From contig NZ_JACSPT010000017.1 of NCBI RefSeq assembly GCF_014837015.1, positions 1-64,000 of the forward strand: 64,000 nt of DNA, written 5' to 3'. The notes below the pieces were generated by a model. The model was given only the letters and a program-made list of their open reading frames with translations, ran no database searches and was not told the origin of the DNA. The position numbers and the translations under genes were made by a program. Shown one piece after another: positions 57,579 to 64,000 of the stretch (positions are counted from its first letter, which is position 1; every line of letters starts with the position of its first letter). The stretch is from Acinetobacter pecorum. Its GTDB lineage: Bacteria > Pseudomonadota > Gammaproteobacteria > Pseudomonadales > Moraxellaceae.

Positions 57579-58139
57579 ATGCAGCGGACTAAACGGTTTC
57601 CCATAGGGGCACATCTTATGGTCAAACATTTCGGCTATACCCATCACGGGATTTATGCCGGACGTGGTCGTGTCATTCATTATTCCGGTTTTGCGCATTT
57701 ATTCAAAAAACGCCCTATTGAAATCACCTCGATTGAAAATTTCAGTCAGGGTAAACCAATTCACATACAGCATTATGATTCGGCAAAATATAAAGGTCGT
57801 AAAGTGGTACGTCGCATGCGTTCCAGAATGCATGAAAATAACTATCATCTGATTATTAATAATTGCGAGCATTTGTGCACTTGGGCCATTACCGGCGTGG
57901 AAAGTAGTCCGCAAGTAATTTACATGATGAATCGCCTGACGACGATTGGCTATATCAGCTCAATGATGAGTTTTATGAACAGCATGTTCCTGACCCTGAC
58001 CACCACCAGTTTCGCATTGGCACTGTACATCAAGAAGAAACTCAGAGATAAAGCCAAGCAGCGTTTGCAACAATATCGTGAATTGCAAGATCAGGCTAAA
58101 ACCAAGGTGTCAGACCTGACTAATTTTAAACATCGTTAA
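57579..58139 (+). CDS. LRAT-like (NlpC/P60 superfamily) protein with a C-terminal membrane segment
   Basis: The 186 residues begin with an LRAT-type domain (about 8-110). A histidine tract (H-F-G-Y-T-H-H-G-I-Y) gives the base and the NNCEHLCTW motif (about 92-100) the nucleophilic cysteine, as in lecithin:retinol acyltransferase and phospholipase A/acyltransferase relatives. A hydrophobic segment (about 128-150) and a basic coiled-coil tail follow. Activity is probably thiol acyl transfer or hydrolysis on lipids, but bacterial members are little studied. Single gene. Confidence 0.75.
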   Translation: MQRTKRFPIGAHLMVKHFGYTHHGIYAGRGRVIHYSGFAHLFKKRPIEITSIENFSQGKPIHIQHYDSAKYKGRKVVRRMRSRMHENNYHLIINNCEHLCTWAITGVESSPQVIYMMNRLTTIGYISSMMSFMNSMFLTLTTTSFALALYIKKKLRDKAKQRLQQYRELQDQAKTKVSDLTNFKHR

Positions 58140-58218
58140 TTCAACACCTAGTCTACCGATAAATAATGAGCAGGAAAGGTTGAAGCCGTGTTTACATTTT
58201 GAAGATATAGATAGCAAA

Positions 58219-59130
58219 TCAGGTTAAATAGCCTTTTCTGGCTTGAATCGCCTCAGGTAGTGCTTTACCTAAAGAGCTTAGGGTTTCCCGCTCTACCAGT
58301 CGTACAATTGAATCTAGCGGCAGATCGTTGTCCTGCAAGCCAAAGGGTTCTTCCAGTTCCGCACTGAGCTCATCCAGCCCGAGCAACATATAAGCAATCA
58401 ATCCGACCAGAATCGGCGTCCACAGGCCTAAATTCGCCTGCAAACTGAAAGGCAAGATAAAGCAAAAAGAATAAACCGCACGATGCAACAACACCGAATA
58501 AGAAAATGGCAATGGGGTTGACAAAATCCGGTCACAACCGGCCTGAATATCTCCCAAGGCCACAGTATGCTGATTCAGGTTGTTATAAATAATATCGCTG
58601 ATCTTGCCCTGCTGATACTGTTGTACCAGCTGTTTTTGCATCTGCTCCAGCACCCATTGTGAGGGATTGATTTGCATGGGCAATTGCTCGAATGATTCGG
58701 GTTCAAAGCTGGCAGTGGCCTGATAAGCCTGAATGCTGGACATTTGCTGTCTCAATCGGTCCCGTAATAGATGGGTAAACAGCATCATGCGGTACAATAA
58801 GATTTCACGAGTTTGATCGTCCAGAACGTGGCTGTCACGGCATAAATGACGCGTGGTTGCAATCAGCGCACCCCAAAGCTTGCGTCCTTCCCACCATCGA
58901 TCATAGCAGGCCGTATTTCTAAAACTTAAAAAAATCGAGAGAATGACACCAAAAATCGTAAAGCCAATTGCCGGGACAGCAGGAAGGCTGACGAAATGCG
59001 CCTGACTCAAATACACCAGCAAGGCAGAAATAAAGACCACCAAAACCAATGCGGGCAGCACCTTGGGCAGAATCGTTCCCTGCCAGGCAAACAGTAAACC
59101 TAAACTATTATTCTTATCACGCACAATCAT
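58219..59130 (-). CDS. bestrophin family anion channel-like protein
   Basis: A 303-residue inner-membrane protein of the bacterial bestrophin group (UPF0187, YneE). N-terminal helices (about 25-75) carry the IFLSFRNTACYDRWWEGRKLWG segment (the family's F-x-N-x-x-x-x-R-x-W-E-x-R), and the C-terminus has PFG-x-x-x-N-D-L-P-L-D, a family signature. It probably forms a pentameric ion channel; ion selectivity varies among members. It lies downstream of glnS on the minus strand, separated by a strong terminator. Confidence 0.88.
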   Translation of the reverse strand: MIVRDKNNSLGLLFAWQGTILPKVLPALVLVVFISALLVYLSQAHFVSLPAVPAIGFTIFGVILSIFLSFRNTACYDRWWEGRKLWGALIATTRHLCRDSHVLDDQTREILLYRMMLFTHLLRDRLRQQMSSIQAYQATASFEPESFEQLPMQINPSQWVLEQMQKQLVQQYQQGKISDIIYNNLNQHTVALGDIQAGCDRILSTPLPFSYSVLLHRAVYSFCFILPFSLQANLGLWTPILVGLIAYMLLGLDELSAELEEPFGLQDNDLPLDSIVRLVERETLSSLGKALPEAIQARKGYLT

Positions 59131-59151
59131 GGAATGTTCCCTGCTGTATTA

Positions 59152-59179
59152 AAAAAGCCCAACCAGAGTTGGGCTTTTT
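59152..59179. terminator. terminator after glnS
   Basis: AAAAAGCCCAAC, CAGA loop, GTTGGGCTTTTT: a 12-bp stem between glnS and the bestrophin gene. Confidence 0.92.
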
Positions 59180-59199
59180 ACATTTTGACTTAAACCAGC

Positions 59200-60927
59200 T
59201 TATTTGCCCGGTTTAAAGCTGTCCTTAAGATCAAGGATACGGTTAAATACCGGTTTTTCGCTGGAATGATCATATTGATCCGCCACAAAATAGCCTTCAC
59301 GCTCAAACTGGAAACGATCTTCCGGCTGAGCTTGCGACAAAGCAGGCTCAATCACGGCTTGAACCACCTTCAATGATTCAGGGTTGAGGTTTTCCAGAAA
59401 GTCATCGCCCACTTCAGGATCAGACTCCGTAAACAGACGATCGTAAATACGCACTTCGGCAGGAATACCCTTAGTCGCAGATACCCAGTGAATCACGCCT
59501 TTCACCTTACGACCTTCAGGATTTTTACCTAAAGTTTCAGGATCAATCGAACATTTCAGCTCAACCACTTCACCATTTTCATCTTTAATGACTTCATCGC
59601 ATTTGATGACATAGGCATGACGTAAACGGACTTCACCGCCTGGAATCAGACGTTTAAAGCCTTTTGGTGGCTCTTCTTCAAAGTCTTTACGGTCAATAAA
59701 CAGCTCGGTCGTCAGTGGAATAACACGCTCACCCATATCGACATTCGGATGACGTGAATGGGTCAGGTCCATGTCAGCTGGCAAATTGGTTAAAGTCACT
59801 TTGAGTGGATTTAACACAGCCATACCACGCGCGGCGGTATTTTCCAGAGACTGGCGAATACTGTATTCCAGCATGGCTACATCGACGATACTGCCATCAA
59901 CCTTCGATACACCGACGCGCTGACAGAAATCACGCAGACCTTCAGGGGTGAAACCACGACGACGCATACCGACTACAGTTGGCATACGTGGGTCATCCCA
60001 ACCCTGAACAAAGCCACCTTCAACCAGTTTACGCAGTTTACGCTTTGAGGTGATGGTGTAATCCACGTTCAAACGGCTAGATTCGTACTGACGTGGCACT
60101 GACGGTGATTTAACTTTTGCTATCACCCAATCATAGAACGGACGATGATCTTGGAATTCCAAGGTGCACAGTGAGTGCGTAACGCCTTCAATCGCATCAG
60201 ATAATGGATGCGCATAGTCATACATTGGATAAATTTTCCATTTATCGCCAGTCTGATGATGTTCAGAATGCAAAATACGATACAGAATCGGATCACGCAT
60301 ATGCACGTTCGGTGAAGTCATATCGATCTTGGCGCGTAAAACAGCCTGACCTTCCGCGTATTCACCGCAACGCATTTTTTCAAAACGTTCTAGGTTTTCC
60401 GCAACAGTTGCATCACGTTGTGGCGAGTTTTTACCCGGCTCAACAAAGTTACCACGGTTTAAACGGATCTCTTCTGGACTTTGCAAATCAACATAGGCAT
60501 CACCCTGCTCAATCAGCTGAACTGCCCAGGTATAAAGTTGATCAAAATAGCTTGATGCATAACGCGGCTCACCTTCCCACTGGAAGCCTAGCCATTTCAC
60601 GTCATTGGCAATACCATCAACATATTCCTGTTCTTCGGCATCCGGATTGGTATCATCAAAACGCAGGTTACAAACACCTTTAAATTCTTCAGCAATTCCG
60701 AAGTTCAAGCAAATTGCTTTCACATGGCCAATATGTAAATAGCCATTCGGCTCAGGCGGAAAACGCGTCACTACCTGTTGAACGCGACCAGCAGCTAAAT
60801 CATCGGTAATGACCTGACGTACAAAATCCAAGCCTGGTTGTTGCTCTTGCTGCTGCACTGAATCGACTGCACTGTTATTTTGGGTCGGGTTCTCGGGCAG
60901 AGATGTCACAACATCATTTGGCTTCAT
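59200..60927 (-). CDS. glnS: glutaminyl-tRNA synthetase
   Basis: GlnRS charges tRNA-Gln. The 575 residues (E. coli 554) have a class I catalytic domain with the HIGH motif in [12 protein letters not shown] and the second signature as TSKRKL (MSKRK in E. coli), plus two C-terminal beta-barrel anticodon-binding domains with DGRKVKG-like sequence. An N-terminal extension of about 20 residues is Q- and N-rich. The ATG at 60927 is preferred over a TTG two codons upstream. A palindromic element lies 50-64 bp upstream. Confidence 0.96.
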   Translation of the reverse strand: MKPNDVVTSLPENPTQNNSAVDSVQQQEQQPGLDFVRQVITDDLAAGRVQQVVTRFPPEPNGYLHIGHVKAICLNFGIAEEFKGVCNLRFDDTNPDAEEQEYVDGIANDVKWLGFQWEGEPRYASSYFDQLYTWAVQLIEQGDAYVDLQSPEEIRLNRGNFVEPGKNSPQRDATVAENLERFEKMRCGEYAEGQAVLRAKIDMTSPNVHMRDPILYRILHSEHHQTGDKWKIYPMYDYAHPLSDAIEGVTHSLCTLEFQDHRPFYDWVIAKVKSPSVPRQYESSRLNVDYTITSKRKLRKLVEGGFVQGWDDPRMPTVVGMRRRGFTPEGLRDFCQRVGVSKVDGSIVDVAMLEYSIRQSLENTAARGMAVLNPLKVTLTNLPADMDLTHSRHPNVDMGERVIPLTTELFIDRKDFEEEPPKGFKRLIPGGEVRLRHAYVIKCDEVIKDENGEVVELKCSIDPETLGKNPEGRKVKGVIHWVSATKGIPAEVRIYDRLFTESDPEVGDDFLENLNPESLKVVQAVIEPALSQAQPEDRFQFEREGYFVADQYDHSSEKPVFNRILDLKDSFKPGK

Positions 60928-61237
60928 GATCAATCATTCACTTCTAAAGTTAAAAAGGGATTAACAAATATTTAATCGTACAATTTGTACGTATATTCAT
61001 TAACAAAGTTCCTTAGTTTAACTATAGGTGATTAATCTCTCAACCGCTAACTCGGGTATTTGATTTCAATTCACTCATTTTAAAAAGTGAAAATACGGCA
61101 ACCTGTCTATAACCAAACTATCCAGGCGTTAAAAGATTAGAAAATGTTTTAATCCATGCTTGTCAGAAATATTACGCCATGTCTGTCAGTATTTGAAATG
61201 CCTTGATAAATCAACGTATAAATAAGGTATTATTTTT
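60928..61237. other. intergenic gap between glnS and ppiB
   Basis: The gap of about 310 bp before the leader ORF (423 bp to ppiB) holds both promoters. Its main feature is a 7-bp-arm palindrome (60977-60991). No RNA gene or longer frame was recognised. Confidence 0.4.
60977..60991. promoter_or_regulatory. palindrome upstream of glnS, candidate operator
   Basis: CGTACAA-T-TTGTACG is a perfect 7-bp-arm palindrome in the glnS upstream region. Position fits an operator or a chance palindrome; no regulator is known to me for this motif. Confidence 0.4.
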
Positions 61238-61354
61238 ATGCTTTTAACAAAGAAAATAATGTTTTTACTTGCCTTGTCGAACGCAGTTTGCTTATGCTTC
61301 ACTCATTCAGAAAAAACCATGGCACTTGTCCATGATCAGGAGATTACACAATGA
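61238..61354 (+). CDS. short leader ORF coupled to ppiB, 38 codons
   Basis: An ATG at 61238 with an AAGG site about 10 nt upstream opens 38 codons. The stop TGA overlaps the ppiB ATG (ATGA at 61351-61354). The first 20 residues are hydrophobic with a lysine pair ([14 protein letters not shown]...), like a signal peptide, and the rest is polar. It may be a leader peptide that couples translation to ppiB, or a small exported protein. Whether it is translated is unknown. Confidence 0.35.
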   Translation: MLLTKKIMFLLALSNAVCLCFTHSEKTMALVHDQEITQ

Positions 61355-61860
61355 GTTTTCCTCAAGTCGAATTAAACACCAATAAAGGTCGTATTGTTCT
61401 AGAACTCAATACTGAAAAAGCACCTAAAACCGTAGCTAACTTTTTAGAATACGTACGTGACGGTTTTTATGACGGCGTAATTTTCCACCGTGTTATTGAT
61501 GGTTTCATGATCCAGGGTGGCGGCATGGATGAAAACTTCAAGGAAAAAGCAACACGTGATGCAATCGAAAACGAAGCAGACAATGGCTTGACCAATGACG
61601 AAGGTACGATTGCAATGGCGCGTACTCAGGCTCCGCACTCTGCTTCTGCCCAGTTCTTCATTAACGTGAAAAACAACTCATTCCTGAACCACACTGGCAA
61701 AACTGCTCAAGGTTGGGGCTATGCCGTATTTGGTAAAGTTGTTGAAGGTATGGATGTTGTAAATGAAATCAAAAACGTGCGTACTGGTAACCGTGGCTAT
61801 CACGCTGACGTTCCTCTAGAAAATGTCGTGATCGAATCTGCAAAAATCATTTCTGAATAA
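61351..61860 (+). CDS. ppiB: peptidyl-prolyl cis-trans isomerase B
   Basis: A cytoplasmic cyclophilin of 169 residues (E. coli PpiB 164). The active-site motif [13 protein letters not shown] (about 47-59), Q residues in ASAQFFIN (about 104-111) and V-F-G-K-V at the substrate site are intact. Its start overlaps a 38-codon leader ORF by ATGA. Two repeat copies and a gap separate it from lpxH downstream, an arrangement (ppiB-lpxH) also seen in E. coli and Pseudomonas. Confidence 0.95.
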   Translation: MSFPQVELNTNKGRIVLELNTEKAPKTVANFLEYVRDGFYDGVIFHRVIDGFMIQGGGMDENFKEKATRDAIENEADNGLTNDEGTIAMARTQAPHSASAQFFINVKNNSFLNHTGKTAQGWGYAVFGKVVEGMDVVNEIKNVRTGNRGYHADVPLENVVIESAKIISE

Positions 61861-61865
61861 GTTTA

Positions 61866-61920
61866 AATCCTCCCTGAGTAGCACTGCTACGCAAGTCCTT
61901 TAATAAAGGAGGGAATCACC
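61866..61920. repeat. dispersed palindromic repeat, copy B
   Basis: It has the same ends as copy A (AATCCTCCC and TCCTTTAATAAAGGAGGGAAT) but carries about 20 extra bases, from TGAGTAGC to GCAAG, between the two parts. It lies head-to-head with copy C. Confidence 0.65.
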
Positions 61921-61976
61921 TTTTATCAAAATAAGGTTTTCCTCCCTTTTTCAAAGGGAGATCAGGAGGGATTAAA
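61921..61976. repeat. dispersed palindromic repeat, copy C
   Basis: Reverse-complement of the copy A arrangement: AAGGTTTTCCTCCCTTT, a short loop, AAAGGGAG, then AGGAGGGATTA. Together with copy B it makes an imperfect palindrome of about 110 nt between ppiB and lpxH. Confidence 0.7.
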
Positions 61977-61995
61977 TTAAAGAAGGAAAAGATTC

Positions 61996-62715
61996 GTGAC
62001 CTATCTGTTTATCTCAGATTTACATTTGTCACCTGATCACCCTCGACTTGTTCGGGGGTTTTTAGATTTATTAACTGAATATCAAGATCGAAACACCCAC
62101 CTGTATATTCTGGGTGACTGGTTCAATGCTTGGATTGGCGATGACTATACCTCTCCATGGCTGGACGAGATTGTCATTGCATTAAAACAGTTTACTCAAG
62201 CAGGCAATCAGGTTTATTTTCTGGTAGGTAATCGGGACTTTGCCTTAGGTCAGGATTTTTTGGATCAATTTTCTGGACAACTTTTGCCAGAGATTGCCCA
62301 TTTTAATATTGGCTCGACCCGATATCGCATTGAACATGGCGATGCTCTGTGTACCGACGATGTGTCCTATCAACGGTTTAGAAAAATAATTCGTCATCCT
62401 TGGGTTTTAGGCGTATTACGCAAAATGCCGCTCAGCTTTCGTGCCAGACTGGCCAGTGGCTTTCGTAAAAAAAGCCATGAAGCGCAGCAATTAAAAAGCT
62501 ATGCCGTGATGGATGTGAATGCATCTGCCGTAGAAACTGCCTTCAAACAAGCTGATGTGCTGATTCACGGTCATACACATCGGGCTGCCATTCATCAAGC
62601 AGCTAATAAAAAGCGCATTGTACTGGGTGACTGGAAACAGGAATATGCTGAAATTCTGGAAATCAAGCCAGACCAAAATTTTGATATGCTGAAACTAAAA
62701 AAGTGGCGATATTAA
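61996..62715 (+). CDS. lpxH: UDP-2,3-diacylglucosamine diphosphatase LpxH
   Basis: LpxH makes lipid X in lipid A biosynthesis. The 239-residue protein has the calcineurin-like metallophosphatase motifs ISDLHLS (about 6-12), GDWFNAWIGDD (about 40-50), GNRDF (about 79-83), HGDALCTDD (about 114-122) and HGHTHR (about 194-199). The start is GTG at 61996 with a strong AGAAGG ribosome binding site; no better ATG is near. The terminator hairpin overlaps its stop codon. Confidence 0.93.
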   Translation: MTYLFISDLHLSPDHPRLVRGFLDLLTEYQDRNTHLYILGDWFNAWIGDDYTSPWLDEIVIALKQFTQAGNQVYFLVGNRDFALGQDFLDQFSGQLLPEIAHFNIGSTRYRIEHGDALCTDDVSYQRFRKIIRHPWVLGVLRKMPLSFRARLASGFRKKSHEAQQLKSYAVMDVNASAVETAFKQADVLIHGHTHRAAIHQAANKKRIVLGDWKQEYAEILEIKPDQNFDMLKLKKWRY

Positions 62716-62728
62716 TCAGCCACTTTTT
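62697..62728 (+). terminator. terminator overlapping the lpxH stop codon
   Basis: AAAAGTGGC (at the end of the gene) and GCCACTTTT pair over an 11-nt loop that contains the TAA, followed by T-run. Confidence 0.75.
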
Positions 62729-62745
62729 TTAAGATATAGATTAGC

Positions 62746-62964
62746 TTAACACAAACGATAAAGCTGGTTCACACCGGTATAAAAGCTTTTACCATCAAGA
62801 TTAAAAAGGATTTCCTCACCAGTTTGCAGCTGGATCATTTTTCCAACTTCTACCCAGATAAAACCATCCAGAGTGCTCTGTTTACGCTTTAAAGGAACTA
62901 ATTTAACGTTAATTTCACCACCATTTACGGCAGTGGCGACATGCCATTCATTTAATATATTCAA
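62746..62964 (-). CDS. small hypothetical protein, 72 aa
   Basis: A soluble, beta-strand-like protein without cysteines apart from the last residue, and without a signal peptide. Its regular alternation of polar and hydrophobic residues suggests a small beta fold. No recognised family. Convergent with lpxH across a terminator. The upstream region (62965-63030) is AT-rich. Confidence 0.55.
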   Translation of the reverse strand: MNILNEWHVATAVNGGEINVKLVPLKRKQSTLDGFIWVEVGKMIQLQTGEEILFNLDGKSFYTGVNQLYRLC

Positions 62965-63100
62965 AATATTTACTCATAATATGAGCTTTTTGTGACAGTA
63001 CAAAGAGATTAATAAAACCAAATTTGTATAATAATTCTGTAGTTACTAGATGTTATTCAAGCTTAAATGCTTGAACCAAAAGTGAATCACAATCAGCTAA

Positions 63101-63127
63101 AATAATAAAAGCGAGAACTATACTCGC
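63101..63127 (-). terminator. possible terminator (minus strand) in the 625-bp gap
   Basis: GCGAG and CTCGC pair around a 7-nt loop, followed on the minus strand by a T-rich tract. It lies about 460 bp past the stop of the HpaI-type gene, so it may end that transcript or an RNA encoded in the gap. Confidence 0.45.
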
Positions 63128-63381
63128 TCGAAGTTTTGCCACTATACCCTTTATTTCTTAGGAAAGCAAACATACATTGTCATTACAAATAACGATTTGA
63201 ATTATGCTTTAAACCCTTATTTTGTAAATCTTATTTTATGAGTTAGACATAACCCGATCTTAAATAGTTCATAATAAATATCATCGACAGTCAGCTTAGC
63301 ACTAAGAATAGAAAGTTCCATTCTGCTGTTTTTTGATAATTCACAATAAAAACAACACTATTTAAAACTGCGAAAAAAGAT

Positions 63382-63462
63382 ATGAATTATGAAACACGCT
63401 TTCTGTACTTATTGATGTCTTTGCTGGCACTTATTCTCTCAAATGCTTTGCTGTTCTTGTAA
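63382..63462 (+). CDS. possible 26-residue membrane micro-protein
   Basis: An ATG-started frame of 26 codons: about 6 polar residues and then one hydrophobic helix rich in leucine (LLMSLLALILSNALLFL). A weak A-rich, GAAAAAAGA-like site precedes it. Single-helix micro-proteins of this size are known as subunits or toxins, but chance is a strong alternative in this AT-rich gap. Confidence 0.25.
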   Translation: MNYETRFLYLLMSLLALILSNALLFL

Positions 63463-63589
63463 AAACTGTTCCGCTCCCTGAAGATTCATTAGGATTTTCT
63501 TATATTTGAATGAATAGCTTTCTTAGACAGTTTTTGATTAAAAATAAATCAAAACCTAAGTAAGCTATTCATTCAGAAGTTCTTATTGA

Positions 63590-64000
63590 TTAATAGCCGC
63601 CAGTCAGGTGAATTACATTGATATCCTTTCTATATTTTCCTAGCAGATCACGTAAAGAATTCATCAAAACGCTGGTATCCACGCCCACAGCGACAAACTC
63701 AGTACCAAGCTCGAGATATTTCTGAGTCACTTCATGCTGGGTCGACAAAATCCCTGCGGCCTTGCCGGCAGCACGAATACGTTGAATGGCATCTACTACT
63801 GCTTTTTGCACTTCAGGATGATTTGGATCACCTTGATAGCCCATGGTCGCAGACAAGTCTACCGCACCAATAAATACCCCATCAATCCCGTCAAGCTGAA
63901 GAATAGCATCCAGATTTTCCAGCCCTGTCACTGATTCAATCTGAATTAATAGACAGATTTCCTCATGAGCCCTTTGATAATAATCCGGAATACTGTTCCA
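63590..64000 (-). CDS. HpcH/HpaI-type aldolase, 3' part (runs off the right edge)
   Basis: The minus-strand frame is open to the right edge, so at least 136 residues are visible. They match the C-terminal half of HpaI-type class II aldolases (4-hydroxy-2-oxoheptanedioate aldolase family). The visible features are CLLIQIESVTGLENLD (with the metal-site glutamate), IDGVFIGAVDLSA (with the aspartate), IRAAGKAAGIL and FVAVGVDTSVL. The exact substrate, a 2-oxo acid aldol, cannot be decided. The N-terminus and neighbours are outside the window. Confidence 0.88.
   Translation of the reverse strand, partial: WNSIPDYYQRAHEEICLLIQIESVTGLENLDAILQLDGIDGVFIGAVDLSATMGYQGDPNHPEVQKAVVDAIQRIRAAGKAAGILSTQHEVTQKYLELGTEFVAVGVDTSVLMNSLRDLLGKYRKDINVIHLTGGY

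Larger units (their letters stand above)
62965..63589. other. 625-bp intergenic region without a large gene
   Basis: This is the longest non-coding stretch of the window. It contains a 7-bp inverted repeat TTCAAGC-6-GCTTGAA (63056-63075), a second hairpin GCGAG-7-CTCGC (63111-63127) whose minus-strand 3' side is TTTTATTATTTT, and one 26-codon hydrophobic frame (63382-63462). These could mark a small RNA or a micro-protein, but none can be shown. No tRNA is present. Confidence 0.5.

Overview
The window is ordinary chromosomal DNA from a gammaproteobacterium of the genus Acinetobacter. No marker gene settles the species. The genus call rests on the AT-rich base composition and on a typical set of genes and neighbours: a divergent Lrp-type regulator and PutA without a ribbon-helix-helix domain, a KtrAB-like potassium system, OMPLA phospholipase, the iscR-S-U-A-hscB-hscA-fdx cluster without iscX, a phasin, and several small families of unknown function. 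I see no rRNA or tRNA gene, insertion sequence, prophage, plasmid function, CRISPR array or defence island. Most of the sequence is densely packed core metabolism with short gaps and many clear rho-independent terminators.

Layout. 1-1.2 kb: a very AT-rich left edge, two small genes of unknown function and a CinA C-terminal-domain protein. 1.3-8.6 kb: an exported protein, prpC-prpB (methylcitrate cycle), a TetR regulator with a palindromic candidate operator, argF, a KgtP-like 2-oxoglutarate permease, another small exported protein and YnfA. 8.7-13.3 kb: argC, a DUF6776-like membrane protein, clpS and clpA on the minus strand. 13.4-18.4 kb: a small membrane protein, a four-domain rhodanese, an orphan sulfonate-type binding lipoprotein, a YgjP-like metallopeptidase and rpiA. 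18.5-27.5 kb: ilvA, ktrA-ktrB, pldA, a large M16C peptidase and a GNAT acetyltransferase. 27.8-35.8 kb: a PfkB sugar/nucleoside kinase with a Rieske protein and a membrane protein, a YidB-like protein, DUF6231 and DUF2797 proteins, ppiD, hupB, a phasin and a UbiJ-like protein with a C-terminal anchor.

35.8-41.3 kb is the Fe-S assembly cluster. Its promoter carries a textbook sigma-70 signal overlapped by a type-1 IscR site, which predicts feedback repression by holo-IscR. A 13-bp hairpin separates iscRSUA from hscBA-fdx. 41.4-49.1 kb, on the minus strand, holds a membrane class III cyclase, a HIT protein, mfd, a small conserved protein and aspA. 49.5-55.5 kb is proline use: putP, putR-like lrp and putA. 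55.6-64 kb holds trmA, two small unknowns, an LRAT-like protein, a bestrophin, glnS, ppiB (possibly coupled to a 38-codon leader ORF), lpxH, a small unknown and the 3' part of an HpaI-type aldolase that runs off the right edge.

No convincing new multi-gene system is visible. The points most worth a second look are the short prpBC locus without acnD/prpF/prpR, the dispersed palindromic repeat near rpiA and lpxH, the coupled leader ORF before ppiB, candidate operators upstream of the TetR gene and glnS, the hairpin inside the isc cluster, and the four-domain rhodanese beside an orphan binding protein.
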